Source of the DNA: Nostoc sp. UCD121
Lineage (GTDB): Bacteria > Cyanobacteriota > Cyanobacteriia > Cyanobacteriales > Nostocaceae
Direction: 5' to 3'
Assembly: GCF_014222285.1 (NCBI RefSeq)
Contig: NZ_JACKZS010000005.1
Span: 31,944 to 95,943 of the forward strand
Length of the DNA stretch: 64,000 nucleotides
Notes under the pieces: model-generated
What the model saw: the letters and a program-made list of their open reading frames with translations, nothing else
Database searches by the model: none
What the model was told of the DNA's origin: nothing
Shown: piece after piece, positions 9,976 to 20,980 of the stretch
Layout: the number at the start of each line of letters is the position of its first letter
Position numbering within the stretch: the stretch's first letter is position 1
Position numbers and translations under genes: made by a program

Positions 9976-10581
9976 ATGCTAGGAAAATTTTTTCACAAAC
10001 CAGGGAAAGAAGAGGGGGAACGTGTTCCTCCTGGTCAACACTTAGCTAAAGGTTTCCCCGTACTAACTTACGGTGCAACTCCTCAAGTCAGCATTGAGGA
10101 ATGGGAATTTCGAGTTTGGGGTTTGGTAAAATCTGCTACCTTTAGTTGGTCAGACTTTATGGCGCTACCTCAACACGAATTCACGGCAGACTTCCACTGT
10201 GTAACGCGCTGGTCTAAGCTTGATGTCAAATGGACTGGCATTAAAGTTACAGATTTCATGGATCTCATTGAGCTAGACCCGAAAGTAGCCCACATTATGG
10301 AACACTGCTACGGCGGCTACACTACAAATATTCCTGTAGAAGATTTCATCCGGGAAGAAAACTTCTTTGCCTTTAAAGCCTTTGGTGAAGACCTTCCATC
10401 TGAACACGGTGGCCCGATGCGGCTAGTTGTTCCCCACCTCTACGCTTGGAAAAGTGCTAAGTGGATTAATGGTTTAGAGTTTTTAGCTGGTGAAGAACTT
10501 GGTTTTTGGGAGCGCAATGGCTACCATCGCCGTGGTGAACCTTGGGCTGAGGAGCGTTACAGCAACGCTTTTGGATTTTAG
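9976..10581 (+). CDS. Sulfite-oxidase-like molybdopterin oxidoreductase
   Basis: A 201-residue protein of the sulfite oxidase / MsrP catalytic-domain superfamily. The cysteine expected to ligate molybdenum is C75 in FHCVTRWS, followed by the WTGIKVTDF segment and the GGYTTNIP and HGGPMRLVVPHLYAWKSAKW motifs that line the cofactor pocket. No Tat or Sec signal and no haem domain are seen, so it is likely a cytoplasmic, short form. Substrate unknown. The gene ends at a bidirectional hairpin shared with the convergent aldehyde dehydrogenase. Confidence 0.85.
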   Translation: MLGKFFHKPGKEEGERVPPGQHLAKGFPVLTYGATPQVSIEEWEFRVWGLVKSATFSWSDFMALPQHEFTADFHCVTRWSKLDVKWTGIKVTDFMDLIELDPKVAHIMEHCYGGYTTNIPVEDFIREENFFAFKAFGEDLPSEHGGPMRLVVPHLYAWKSAKWINGLEFLAGEELGFWERNGYHRRGEPWAEERYSNAFGF

Positions 10582-10629
10582 ATTTTAAATTTCTTCTTGA
10601 ATCCAAAATTCAAAGTCGAAAATTGGCAT

Positions 10630-10672
10630 AATTAGGAGTTGTGGATTTTTATCCTTAACTCCTAATTTTTTT
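10630..10672. terminator. Bidirectional terminator hairpin
   Basis: Perfect 11-bp stem AATTAGGAGTT (10630-10640) with AACTCCTAATT (10657-10667), followed by T's on the plus strand. It lies between the convergent molybdoenzyme and aldehyde dehydrogenase genes. Confidence 0.7.
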
Positions 10673-12053
10673 AACCCAAAAGTTTCTTTATGAGTGGCAA
10701 TTTGCCTTCATAAGGAGCGTATCGCCATTTTAAATCGAGCCAGAAAGAGTTTTGCAATACACTTTTGTTGTGGGAAAAAGTGTCAAAACTAGCTTTGCCG
10801 TGATAGTTGCCAATGCCGCTATCTCCTACCCCACCAAATGGTAAAGACGAGACACCAACCTGCATCACTGTGTCATTGATGCAGACCCCACCAGATGAAG
10901 TTTCCTGCAAAACTCGCTTTTGTAGGTTTTTGTTTTGAGAAAATAAGTATAACGCCAGAGGTTTAGGTCTAGAGTTAATCAACGCGATCGCTTCGGTAAC
11001 GTCAGTATATTCAATAATTGGTAAAATTGGCCCAAAAATCTCTTCCTGCATTACAGGATCTTCCAAAGAGACATTATCAATCACTGTAGGAGCGATATAA
11101 CGCTCTGAAGATTGATTTTCTCCACCGATGATAACTTCACCATCTTTGAGAAAATTCACCAATCTATCAAAGTGTTTTTGACTGATAATTCTGGCATAAT
11201 CAGGACTACTGACAGGATTATCACCATAAAACTCTTTTAGGCATTTTTTCAGCCCATCTATTAAATCTTTTTTGATTTTTTTATTAACTAAAAGATAGTC
11301 AGGGGCGATACAAGTTTGTCCAGCGTTAATAAATTTACCCCAAGTGATTCGTCTGACAGTGTGTTCAAGATTAATATCAGTATCTACGATACAAGGACTT
11401 TTACCACCCAATTCTAAAGTCACTGGTGTGAGATATTTGGCTGCTGCGGCCATGATAATTTTGCCGATAGCTGTGCCACCAGTAAAAAAGATATGATCGA
11501 ACTTTTCTGCAAGTAGTTTTTGACTTGCTTCCACATCTCCTTCTACGACTGCAATATAAGCTGGGTCGAAATGTTTGGCTATAATCTTAGCAATTACACC
11601 AGAGGTATGAGAAGCAATTTCTGAAGGCTTGATAATTGCACAATTCCCGGCTGCTATCGCACCTACTAACGGTGAGATAATTAACTGAAAAGGATAGTTC
11701 CAAGGGCCAATGATTAAAACAACCCCTAAAGGTTCTGGATAAATTTTTGCTGAGTAGGAAAAAAAATCAAAGGAAACTGCTGCTTTTTTGGGCTTAGTCC
11801 AAGTATTTATATGTTTTATAGCATAATCAATTTCCTTAATTACGCCTATTTCTGTAATGTAAATCTCCAATTCTGGTTTATGTAAATCCGCTTTTAATGC
11901 CTCGATTATTGCTTGTTCATGCTCAATTATGGCTTGCTTGAGATTTTTAAGTTGTTCAATGCGAAAAGCGACATCTTTAGTTTTACAAGTTCCAAAAAAC
12001 TCTCGCTGATTCTGGATAATATCGCCAATATTAGATAATTCAGTGGTAATCAT
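10671..12053 (-). CDS. Aldehyde dehydrogenase (class 3 / fatty-aldehyde type)
   Basis: NAD(P)-dependent oxidation of aldehydes to carboxylic acids. The 460 residues carry the cofactor segment IIGPWNYPF (about 114-122), the FFTGGTAIG nucleotide loop, the general base E214 in LELGGKSP and the nucleophile C248 in NAGQTC. The length of about 460 and the PWNYP motif place it with class 3 ALDHs, which in cyanobacteria oxidise fatty aldehydes from hydrocarbon metabolism; the exact substrate is inferred. The start ATG gives MITTELSNIG. Single gene. Confidence 0.9.
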   Translation of the reverse strand: MITTELSNIGDIIQNQREFFGTCKTKDVAFRIEQLKNLKQAIIEHEQAIIEALKADLHKPELEIYITEIGVIKEIDYAIKHINTWTKPKKAAVSFDFFSYSAKIYPEPLGVVLIIGPWNYPFQLIISPLVGAIAAGNCAIIKPSEIASHTSGVIAKIIAKHFDPAYIAVVEGDVEASQKLLAEKFDHIFFTGGTAIGKIIMAAAAKYLTPVTLELGGKSPCIVDTDINLEHTVRRITWGKFINAGQTCIAPDYLLVNKKIKKDLIDGLKKCLKEFYGDNPVSSPDYARIISQKHFDRLVNFLKDGEVIIGGENQSSERYIAPTVIDNVSLEDPVMQEEIFGPILPIIEYTDVTEAIALINSRPKPLALYLFSQNKNLQKRVLQETSSGGVCINDTVMQVGVSSLPFGGVGDSGIGNYHGKASFDTFSHNKSVLQNSFWLDLKWRYAPYEGKLPLIKKLLG

Positions 12054-12247
12054 TGTTTGGTATTCTAAAAAACTATTTGTTTAATGTGGCGTTGCTATCT
12101 CAGCATATTTAATTCGTCATTTTTTGGCGTTTAAATTTCTGATTAGAATATTTAATTGAAATTATTGGGAGATATTAGTAAAGTCATAATTTATGAAATA
12201 TCAGGATAAAATGCCCCGTAATTCATAAATTATAATTGCTAATTTTC

Positions 12248-13387
12248 TCATGTTGTGGCGGGTAAAAGGACAATAAATACACTACCTTTCCCCAATTCAG
12301 AATTCAGCAAAATAATGCCTTGATGTGCCTCGACAATTCGACGAGCAAGGTAGAGTCCTAAACCACTACCAGAACTCTTGTGACTACCTTGACGAAATCG
12401 TTCAAATATGGTGGCTTGTTCTTCAGTGGGAATACCTGGGCCAGTATCCGCGATCGCAATGCTAATATATTCAACGGGATTGGATTTTCCAGATAACTGA
12501 GATTGACTAATTTTGTCTAACTGGCGTTGAGAAGTGAAACGAATAGTCACAGACCCAGAGTCGGTAAATTTGATCGCATTGCCGATCAGGTTTGTAAATA
12601 AACGATGCAATTCTAAGCGATCGCCCATAACTGTGTTTGACTCTTCAGTAAAATCCAAATTTAGCGACAGTGTTTTAGCTTGAGCTAGTGGTGCTAATTC
12701 TCCAGTCACCTCTTCTAGCAAACGTCCTAAATTAACTGGTTGAAATGCCAAACTTTTGCGACCTGCTTCAAAGCGATAAACTTCCAATAAGGTATTGACC
12801 ATAGTAAGCAGGTTGATATTACTACGGGCCATGATGGTGATTACTTCCTGCATTTGTGGTGATAATGTTCCCAATGCACCTTGTTGAAATAGCATCAACA
12901 TGCGATCGGCCGCCACTAAGGGAGTGCGTAAATCGTGGGTGAGACGAGAGACAAAATCTTCTCGCTGGCGGGCAATTTCATCACGTTCATCCATACTATG
13001 CTTCAAACGTAGGAGCGATCGCACTCGTGCCAGCAATTCATCTACAGTTACAGGTTTGCGGATAAAATCATCAGCACCCAAGTCTAATCCGTGAGCAACG
13101 TTGGGTGCATCGTGGGCAGTAATCAGCAATATGGGGATATATTGCGGCAATTTCATCTCTCTACGAATGTGCTTAGTGACTTCGTACCCATCCATATCTG
13201 GCATCATTAGATCCAGCAGCACCAAGTCACAAGGAGAAGCTTTCAATTCTGCTAAAGCCGAAATACCATTTTCTGCGGTGCTAACCGTGTAACCTTCTTC
13301 TTCCAAAATAGTTTTGATCAAAAACACGTTATCAGGAGAGTCATCAACTACCAGAATTTTGCCAGAACGAGAAGATTGTGAAGTCAT
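12248..13387 (-). CDS. Hybrid response regulator-histidine kinase
   Basis: A cytoplasmic two-component protein with receiver first and kinase second. The N-terminal REC domain (about 10-127) has phospho-acceptor D59 in LVLLDLMMPDMDG and the conserved K110. A short linker leads to HisKA with H150 in RLTHDLRTPL. The HATPase domain shows the N-box NLIGNAIKFT, the G1 box DTGPGIP and the G2 box GSGLGLYLARR. There are no membrane helices or sensor domains, so input probably comes from another kinase through the REC domain. It stands alone on the strand; no partner gene is evident. Confidence 0.9.
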   Translation of the reverse strand: MTSQSSRSGKILVVDDSPDNVFLIKTILEEEGYTVSTAENGISALAELKASPCDLVLLDLMMPDMDGYEVTKHIRREMKLPQYIPILLITAHDAPNVAHGLDLGADDFIRKPVTVDELLARVRSLLRLKHSMDERDEIARQREDFVSRLTHDLRTPLVAADRMLMLFQQGALGTLSPQMQEVITIMARSNINLLTMVNTLLEVYRFEAGRKSLAFQPVNLGRLLEEVTGELAPLAQAKTLSLNLDFTEESNTVMGDRLELHRLFTNLIGNAIKFTDSGSVTIRFTSQRQLDKISQSQLSGKSNPVEYISIAIADTGPGIPTEEQATIFERFRQGSHKSSGSGLGLYLARRIVEAHQGIILLNSELGKGSVFIVLLPATT

Positions 13388-13910
13388 ATAGATGCAAGGT
13401 ACGGAATAAAAGTAAATTTTTAGGGAAACTGGTTTATTGGTATAGTTCTCTTAAGTAAACTTCCTCTAAAGGAAATTGTTTACTAAGAAATTTATATAAA
13501 TGTGTTTTAAAAACTACTTTACTTACCTTTTTAGCAGATAGCTACAAGCTAATTGAATTATGGCTCCTAATTTCTAGTAATAGAGTTCCCTAAAACTCTG
13601 AAAAAGTAACATATAATACTTAGGACACCTCCCTGCAATAATATTTTTTTATACACAAATAAATTAGGGTTACAACAATTGTTGTAACCCTGCAAAATGC
13701 TATATTCAATCTGCTCGAAAACCACTATAGAATAACAATTAACCTCATAACTACCGAATTATGAGCAATTCTTTACATTTACTATATCTAGATTAATGGT
13801 TTGCAAAGGTAAATACTTTCTTGCTTGCCTACGTGGGATAAGTGACGCTAGTGTTAAAAGAAATCATGCAAATCAAAATCCTCATCCCAGAAGTCGAGTA
13901 GGAAGCTAGA
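13388..13910. other. Intergenic region with a perfect 26-bp palindrome
   Basis: A 523-base gap without a convincing ORF between the divergently transcribed kinase and NIL genes. It holds a perfect palindrome of half-site AGGGTTACAACAA at 13666-13691, and otherwise AT-rich sequence. Confidence 0.6.
13666..13691. promoter_or_regulatory. Perfect 26-bp palindrome, possible operator
   Basis: AGGGTTACAACAA is followed immediately by its exact reverse complement, with no loop. Loopless palindromes of this size suit binding by a dimeric regulator better than termination. Function is inferred from symmetry only. Confidence 0.4.
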
Positions 13911-14219
13911 ATGGCAATTCCAAATAAAGAAGTAAAATCTAATACAGATATTTTAGATAATAGACGCACCCAAACTCGCATCCAGGTTCGTATTCCTAAA
14001 GACTTACATGAGGAACCAGTCATTTCACGACTGGTTTCTCACTATGGGATCACAGTTATTATTGCTGATGCTCAGGTAAGCGCAAACGTGCCACAATATA
14101 GCTGCTTCGACCTGGAACTGCGAGGTACTGTTTCTCAGATTGAAAGTGCCCTAACTTACCTAGATGAGCTGGATTTAGAAGTTTTACACCAATCCAGCGC
14201 TGAAGAAGATGGTTGGTAA
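13911..14219 (+). CDS. NIL domain-containing protein
   Basis: A 102-residue protein whose central part (about 22-95) matches the NIL ligand-binding fold found at the C-terminus of methionine ABC-transporter ATPases and in small ferredoxin-linked proteins: RVRIPKDLHEEPVISRLVSHYGITVIIADAQ in segments, then FDLELRGTVSQIESALTYL. No ATPase or ferredoxin domain is attached. An AGGAAG Shine-Dalgarno lies just before the ATG. Possible amino-acid sensing role is inference. Convergent with the LuxR-type regulator. Confidence 0.8.
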   Translation: MAIPNKEVKSNTDILDNRRTQTRIQVRIPKDLHEEPVISRLVSHYGITVIIADAQVSANVPQYSCFDLELRGTVSQIESALTYLDELDLEVLHQSSAEEDGW

Positions 14220-14242
14220 ATTGAATTCTCAGTCCTGAGTTA

Positions 14243-14273
14243 TGAGTGCTGAGTCAAAAACACTCAGCACTCA
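14243..14273. terminator. Bidirectional terminator hairpin
   Basis: A 12-bp perfect stem TGAGTGCTGAGT (14243-14254) with ACTCAGCACTCA (14262-14273). It sits between two convergent genes and is made from a CTCAGCA tandem repeat that continues to about 14285. Confidence 0.6.
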
Positions 14274-14296
14274 GCACTCAGCACTCGTTACTGATT

Positions 14297-14977
14297 TTAG
14301 GCCATTTGATTTTCAATCGCCCACCGCGCTAGTTCAGTGCGGTTATGGAGATTGGTTTTGCCCAACATATTGGACACATGGCTTTCAACTGTGCGCTGAC
14401 TAACATTTAGTTCTTCAGCTATTTCCCGGTTAGCTAAACCCCTAGCGACAAACTGGACTACTTTCAGTTCGGTTGGGGTTAATTGCACATCGAAGGGAAC
14501 CTGGATGCGGGAACCGTTTTCGCCTCCTTTTGCTTGGTGTTCTTTCCAACGGATAGTTTGTTTCAGTGAGGATTCAACTTGGGCTACGAGTTCTTCTGGT
14601 TCAAAGGGCTTGACCATATAAACATCAGCACCTTTATTCAGACCCTTAACTCGGTCTGCGCTTTGTCCCTTAGCTGAAAGGAAAAGAACCGGAATCCAAC
14701 TGGTGCGTTCGTTTTGCCGGACTTGTTCCACAAAAGTATATCCGTCCATTTCCGGCATCATCACGTCGCAGATAATCATGTCTGGAACATCTTGCTCTAA
14801 AATTTCCAGAGCTTCACGTCCATTCTCGGCGGTGATGACTTCGTATCCCCGGAATTCTAAGTAATCCTTCACCAGCAAGATGAGGTTAGGGTCATCATCA
14901 ATCAATAGAAGTCGTTTGTGATCTTTCATGCTGGGCTCTTTCATAGCAGTGGCACTTGTCGCGCTTCGGTCCATCAA
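14297..14977 (-). CDS. NarL/LuxR-family response regulator
   Basis: A DNA-binding response regulator of 226 residues. The receiver domain (about 20-138) has D71 in MIICDVMMPEMDG and K123 in YMVKPFEPEE. The C-terminal LuxR-type helix-turn-helix (about 160-222) reads LTPTELKVVQFVARG, then REIAEELNVSQRTVESHVSNM. It resembles the cyanobacterial and red-algal-plastid Ycf29 type, though I cannot confirm orthology. Starts at 14977 (TTG), 14974 (ATG) or the internal methionine before KDHKRLLL are all possible; the last is the minimal REC start. Confidence 0.9.
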   Translation of the reverse strand: MMDRSATSATAMKEPSMKDHKRLLLIDDDPNLILLVKDYLEFRGYEVITAENGREALEILEQDVPDMIICDVMMPEMDGYTFVEQVRQNERTSWIPVLFLSAKGQSADRVKGLNKGADVYMVKPFEPEELVAQVESSLKQTIRWKEHQAKGGENGSRIQVPFDVQLTPTELKVVQFVARGLANREIAEELNVSQRTVESHVSNMLGKTNLHNRTELARWAIENQMA

Positions 14978-15303
14978 AGTCTTGAATATTTATCCTCTAT
15001 GGTGGGTTATTTCGAGATGTTGTCCTTTTTCCTACTTAACTTGCCTTTGCTGTCTCGAAGTCTCAAAAATGCCGAGCATTTTCAAGAGACTAATAGCTCG
15101 ATAGCAAAAGTCCAGCAAGGATACGTATAGCAGTAGTATCTATAATGCGCTATTATATATCGCATTGAAAGTGGCGGGCGAAAAAACACTGATTAAATAA
15201 TAATCCTTCTGACTCACAAGTAAGTATTGGCTTAAAGATGACCCTACCTCAAAACCAACCCGCACTTTCTTAAAGCTTACTGCTGTTCCATATCCTTCGG
15301 TTG
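14978..15303. other. Intergenic region, no gene seen
   Basis: About 326 bases upstream of the response regulator and downstream of the ferredoxin-like gene. A short open frame on the plus strand has no codon or sequence character of a gene. Presumably it holds the regulator's promoter. Confidence 0.5.
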
Positions 15304-15759
15304 TTAAGCCTCTATGAGGTGTTCACAAGAAACTAGGGAAGTTTCTGGCAAAGGATGGTTGAAAAACGCATATTCTTTTACCACCTTATTGCCTATTAAG
15401 TGTTCTTGGATGATCCGCTCAATAACTTCTAGGTTTGCTTGGCGATACCAGGCACCATCAAGGTAAACCACCATTATGGGTCTAGAACAACAAACGCGCA
15501 AGCAGTTGGCTTTAGTTCTGTAGACGCATAAGGAATAATTCTGTTGCGACTCATCAAGTTTTAACTCTTTAAGTCGCTCTTTTAAGTATTCCCAGGATTC
15601 AAGACTAGCTCGTTTTGAGCAGCAATTAGCAATTGTCTGTTCAGCGCAAATAAAAATATGTCGCTGAATTTTTGCAAGTCCGAAACTTTCTACACAATTA
15701 CTCAGGGCTTTATATTCTAGATTAGTGGCTTTGGGGATTTGATGGCTTGACTGGATCAC
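15304..15759 (-). CDS. Thioredoxin-like [2Fe-2S] ferredoxin
   Basis: A 151-residue protein. The core from about residue 34 shows HIFICAEQTIANCCSK, with cluster ligands C-x8-C, and later CLRVCCSRPIMVVYLDGAWY, with C-x3-C. This is the pattern of thioredoxin-fold [2Fe-2S] ferredoxins, related to the NuoE and Shethna-type proteins. The N-terminal 30 residues and the C-terminal EHLIEA tail are outside the core. It is likely a soluble electron carrier or cluster sensor; partner unknown. Single gene. Confidence 0.85.
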   Translation of the reverse strand: MIQSSHQIPKATNLEYKALSNCVESFGLAKIQRHIFICAEQTIANCCSKRASLESWEYLKERLKELKLDESQQNYSLCVYRTKANCLRVCCSRPIMVVYLDGAWYRQANLEVIERIIQEHLIGNKVVKEYAFFNHPLPETSLVSCEHLIEA

Positions 15760-16093
15760 TGTATTGTTACTTATCGAGCAGCTCCCTGATTACAGTTCTA
15801 TAACAATTTCCAAGCTTTGCAAATAAAGTTGAGTGAGAAGAGAATGGGGCATTGGGCAACTTGTACTGAGCAGAGCCTCTCGAATATAAGTATTGGGGAT
15901 TGGGAAAACTCTTCACTACTCCCGACTCCCGACTCCCGACTCCCTATGACCATATAAAAATATACGTAACTTACAGAGCAGAACCCGAAGGATATAAATA
16001 ATTAGGCATTAATACTTAAGTACATCAACGATCTTCTAGTTCGGGAACCCGTACTCAATGAATTCTTGCCATTGGATGCCAATTTTAGGTAAA
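15760..16093. other. groESL upstream region with dispersed repeats
   Basis: No gene seen. It contains a short tandem run of GACTCCC units near 15920-15945, one of the dispersed Nostoc-type repeats, and the distal promoter region of groESL. Confidence 0.5.
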
Positions 16094-16120
16094 TTAGCAC
16101 TCAGGGGTTGAGAGTGCTAA
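16094..16120 (+). promoter_or_regulatory. CIRCE operator of groESL
   Basis: TTAGCACTC at 16094-16102, nine spacer bases, then GAGTGCTAA at 16112-16120: an exact match to the CIRCE consensus. The repressor HrcA binds this element and releases it on heat stress. It lies 18 bases upstream of the groES ATG, so it overlaps the 5' leader. Confidence 0.97.
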
Positions 16121-16138
16121 TCTCTGGAGAAAATAATT

Positions 16139-16450
16139 ATGGCAGCCTTATCTTTAAGCGTTTCTACAGTTAAACCTTTGAGCGATCGCGTTTTCGTAAA
16201 AGTGAACGCCTCAGAGGAAAAGACCGCAGGTGGTCTGTATTTGCCGGATACCGCCAAGGAAAAGCCCCAGGTAGGGGAAGTAGTTGCCCTTGGTCCTGGC
16301 AAGCGTAACGAGGACGGTAGCCGTCAGGAATTGGAAATTAAAGTCGGTGATAAGGTGCTGTACTCTAAGTACGCCGGCACTGACATCAAGCTCGGCACCG
16401 AAGAATATGTACTGCTTTCTGAAAAAGATATTTTAGCAGTCGTTATTTAG
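16139..16450 (+). CDS. groES: Co-chaperonin GroES
   Basis: A 103-residue lid of the GroEL folding chamber. Characteristic segments are [11 protein letters not shown] (about 12-22), the mobile loop [19 protein letters not shown] and the [11 protein letters not shown] / [12 protein letters not shown] core. The ATG start at 16139 gives the longer cyanobacterial N-terminus. It is the first gene of the CIRCE-controlled operon, with groEL 99 bases downstream. Confidence 0.98.
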   Translation: MAALSLSVSTVKPLSDRVFVKVNASEEKTAGGLYLPDTAKEKPQVGEVVALGPGKRNEDGSRQELEIKVGDKVLYSKYAGTDIKLGTEEYVLLSEKDILAVVI

Positions 16451-18184
<1,734 letters not shown>

Positions 18185-18205
18185 TACTTTGTAATTGTAT
18201 AAGTT

Positions 18206-18244
18206 GAAAAACAGCTGCTTCCTGATGGAGGTGGCTGTTTTTTT
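18206..18244 (+). terminator. Intrinsic terminator after groEL
   Basis: Stem AAAAACAGC (18207-18215) with GCTGTTTTT (18234-18242) followed by more T's, 22 bases after the groEL stop. Confidence 0.85.
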
Positions 18245-18266
18245 GTGTCACAAGAAGGGGAAAAGG

Positions 18267-19080
18267 GTGAGTTACGACAACGGTTGTAAATATTTAGCTG
18301 AACAGTACCCTGCTGATATTGTGGGTTGGTTGCTTGGGGTAGAGGTGCAACAAATTGAAGTCTTAAAAACGGAACTCACGCTTGAACAAATTCACGCAGA
18401 TTCTGTGACATTTTTGCAAACAGCTAACCAAATTTTGCACATTGAATTTCAAACTTTGGCGAAATCTAATCCGGCGCTTAATTTCCGAATGCTCGATTAT
18501 TCTGTGAGGTTGAAGCGCCAATACCGTTGTCCTGTAGTACAAGTGCTAATCTTTTTACAAGAAACTACTAACGAAATCGTTTTTACTGAAGAATATCGTG
18601 ACAACACAACGATTCACCAATATCAGGTTGTTCGTCTTTGGGAGCAAGATTCAACACTATTTTTAGCTAATCCGGCGCTGTTACCTTTAGCAAGTTTGAC
18701 GCGAACTGACTCGCCACAAACTTTACTGGCAGAAGTGGCTGAACAAGTCGCTACAATTCCAGATAGAGAGGAGCGACAAAATATTGCGGGTTGTGTAGAA
18801 ATTCTGGCGGGTTTGCGGTTTGACAAGGATTTGGTTCGGCAATTTTTACGGGAGGATATTATGAAAGAGTCTGTAATTTATCAAGATATCGTTCAAAAAG
18901 AAGCGTTTAAATTAATAAGTCGTCTACTTAAACGGCGTTTTGGTGATATTGATGGATCAATTGGTTGAGCAGGTTCGGAATTTATCTGCTGAACAGTTAG
19001 AAGAGTTGGGAGAGGCATTGTTGGATTTTTCGGAAGTTGCTGATTTGGTAGCTTGGTTAGAGCAGCAGGAGAGGGACTAA
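18267..19080 (+). pseudogene. Rpn/PD-(D/E)XK-transposase-family protein, frameshifted near its 3' end
   Basis: The frame from GTG 18267 (SYDNGCKYLAEQYPADIVGWLLG) to the stop at 18968 is a typical cyanobacterial Rpn-like / DUF4351 protein with the nuclease-fold segment HADSVTFLQTANQILHIEFQT. It ends abruptly in GDIDGSIG. The expected C-terminal DUF4351 helix continues in another frame: from 18952, MDQLVEQVRNLSAEQLEEL up to the stop at 19080. Dropping one A near 18959-18960 would join them as GDIDGS-LVEQVRN. It is either a recent one-base insertion or a sequencing error. The GTG is preceded by AAGGGG. A longer start at 18195 overlaps the groEL terminator and is rejected. Confidence 0.78.
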
Positions 19081-19255
19081 AATTTTTACAGAAGGATACA
19101 TAAGGATATTATTAAATAGTCTGCAATCTATCAAGATATTTTGCAGCAATAAAACTAGGTTAATAAAATATAACCTGATGTCTACTAAATCAGCATTTTG
19201 AAGAAATTGACGCATCGATTTGGCAATCGTAATCAGTAAGTTGCTTGGTCACGAA
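19081..19255. other. Decayed partial copy of the preceding gene
   Basis: AATTTTTACAGAAGGATA followed by ATTATTAAATAGTCTGCAATC and TATCAAGATATTTTGCAGC resembles 18843-18900 of the upstream Rpn-type gene. This suggests a tandem duplicate that has lost coding capacity. No open frame remains. Confidence 0.45.
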
Positions 19256-20971
19256 TTAAAACAAAAAGTACCTCTGTGCCATTGGTAAAACTGTCGCAGG
19301 TTCACAAATCAGCAACTCACCATTTGCCCTGACTTGGTATGTTTCGGGATCTACTTCAATGTGGGGTAGTGCATCATTCAGCTTCATATCACGCTTGCTC
19401 AATTGGCGTGTTCCAGAAACTGCTACTGCTGCCTTTTGTAAACCTAGCTGGCTAGGAATTTCGTTCTCTAAAGCTGCTTGTGAAACAAAAGTTAATGATG
19501 TGGCATGACGCGCCCCTCCAAAACTACCAAACATTGGGCGCATATAAACTGGTTGCGGTGTGGGAATACTGGCGTTAGCATCGCCCATTTGCGACCATGC
19601 AATCATTCCGCCTTTAATCACTATCTCTGGCTTCACGCCAAAAAAGGCGGGATGCCACAAACATAAATCTGCTAATTTTCCCTCTTCCACTGAACCTACA
19701 TATTGAGCAATTCCGTGAGCGATCGCAGGGTTAATTGTATACTTAGCAACATATCTTTTTGCCCGAAAATTATCTGCTTTTTGCTCATCTCCCTGTGGGT
19801 TAAGAATTCCCCGTTGCACCTTCATTTTGTGAGATGTCTGCCAGGTGCGAATTATCACTTCGCCTACTCTTCCCATTGCCTGAGAGTCGGAGGAAATCAT
19901 GCTAAATGCGCCTAAGTCGTGCAAAATATCTTCGGCGGCAATGGTTTCTCGGCGGATGCGAGACTCGGCAAAAGCCACATCTTCAGCGATCGCAGGATCG
20001 AGGTGATGACATACCATCAACATATCCAGGTGTTCATCTAATGTGTTGAGTGTGTAAGGGCGTGTGGGGTTAGTGGAAGATGGTAAAACGTTGGCTTGAC
20101 CGCAAACTTTGATGATATCTGGTGCGTGTCCGCCGCCTGCGCCTTCGGTGTGGTAAGTGTGGATGACACGATTTTTGAAAGCTGCGATCGTATCTTCGAC
20201 AAATCCGGCTTCGTTCAGAGTATCAGTATGAATCGCTACTTGCACATCATAAGTATCGGCAATGCTGAGGCAAGTATCAATTGCTGCGGGTGTAGTTCCC
20301 CAGTCTTCATGGAGTTTTAACCCCATTGCACCGGCGGCTACTTGTTCTACAAGTCCTTGGGGTTGACTGGCATTACCTTTACCCAAAAATCCTAAGTTGA
20401 CAGGGAAAGCATCAGCAGCTTGCAGCATTCGGTAAATATTCCAAGGGCCGGGGGTGCAGGTAGTGGCATTTGTACCTGTAGCTGGGCCAGTACCGCCGCC
20501 GATCATGGTAGTAATACCAGAAGCGATCGCAACTTCAATCTGTTGGGGGCAAATAAAATGAATATGGGCATCAATCCCGCCAGCAGTGAGAATCATTCCT
20601 TCACCAGCTAAAGCTTCGGTTCCGGGGCCAATAATAATATCTACATTGTCTTGAATATAAGGATTTCCGGCTTTACCAATTTTGAAAATCTTGCCATCTT
20701 TAATGCCAATATCCGCTTTGACAATTCCCCACCAATCGAGAATTAAGGCATTAGTAATTACTAAATCTACAGCACCATCGGCGTTAGAAATTGGGGATTG
20801 TCCCATTCCATCTCTGATAACTTTTCCGCCGCCGAATTTTACTTCGTCGCCGTAGTTGGTGAAATCTTGTTCAACTTCAATAAATAATTCTGTATCTGCA
20901 AGTCGGATGCGATCGCCTACTGTGGGGCCGTATGTTTCGGCGTAAGCGCGGCGATCCATTCTGTAACTCAT
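19256..20971 (-). CDS. ureC: Urease subunit alpha
   Basis: Catalytic subunit hydrolysing urea to ammonia and carbamate at a dinickel centre. 571 residues. Metal-ligand histidines sit in [14 protein letters not shown]. The lysine carbamylated to bridge the nickels is in GLKLHEDWG (about residue 220). The flap cysteine is in [10 protein letters not shown]. The start [24 protein letters not shown] is canonical. It is the last gene of the minus-strand operon. No ureE, ureF or ureG accessory genes are in the window, so nickel insertion must be encoded elsewhere. Confidence 0.98.
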   Translation of the reverse strand: MSYRMDRRAYAETYGPTVGDRIRLADTELFIEVEQDFTNYGDEVKFGGGKVIRDGMGQSPISNADGAVDLVITNALILDWWGIVKADIGIKDGKIFKIGKAGNPYIQDNVDIIIGPGTEALAGEGMILTAGGIDAHIHFICPQQIEVAIASGITTMIGGGTGPATGTNATTCTPGPWNIYRMLQAADAFPVNLGFLGKGNASQPQGLVEQVAAGAMGLKLHEDWGTTPAAIDTCLSIADTYDVQVAIHTDTLNEAGFVEDTIAAFKNRVIHTYHTEGAGGGHAPDIIKVCGQANVLPSSTNPTRPYTLNTLDEHLDMLMVCHHLDPAIAEDVAFAESRIRRETIAAEDILHDLGAFSMISSDSQAMGRVGEVIIRTWQTSHKMKVQRGILNPQGDEQKADNFRAKRYVAKYTINPAIAHGIAQYVGSVEEGKLADLCLWHPAFFGVKPEIVIKGGMIAWSQMGDANASIPTPQPVYMRPMFGSFGGARHATSLTFVSQAALENEIPSQLGLQKAAVAVSGTRQLSKRDMKLNDALPHIEVDPETYQVRANGELLICEPATVLPMAQRYFLF

Positions 20972-20980
20972 AACTATTCC

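Noticed and set aside
14255..14290. Possible CRISPR-like tandem repeat (CTCAGCACT)
   Set aside because: Units are seven to nine bases and adjacent with no unique spacers; a short tandem repeat, not a CRISPR array.
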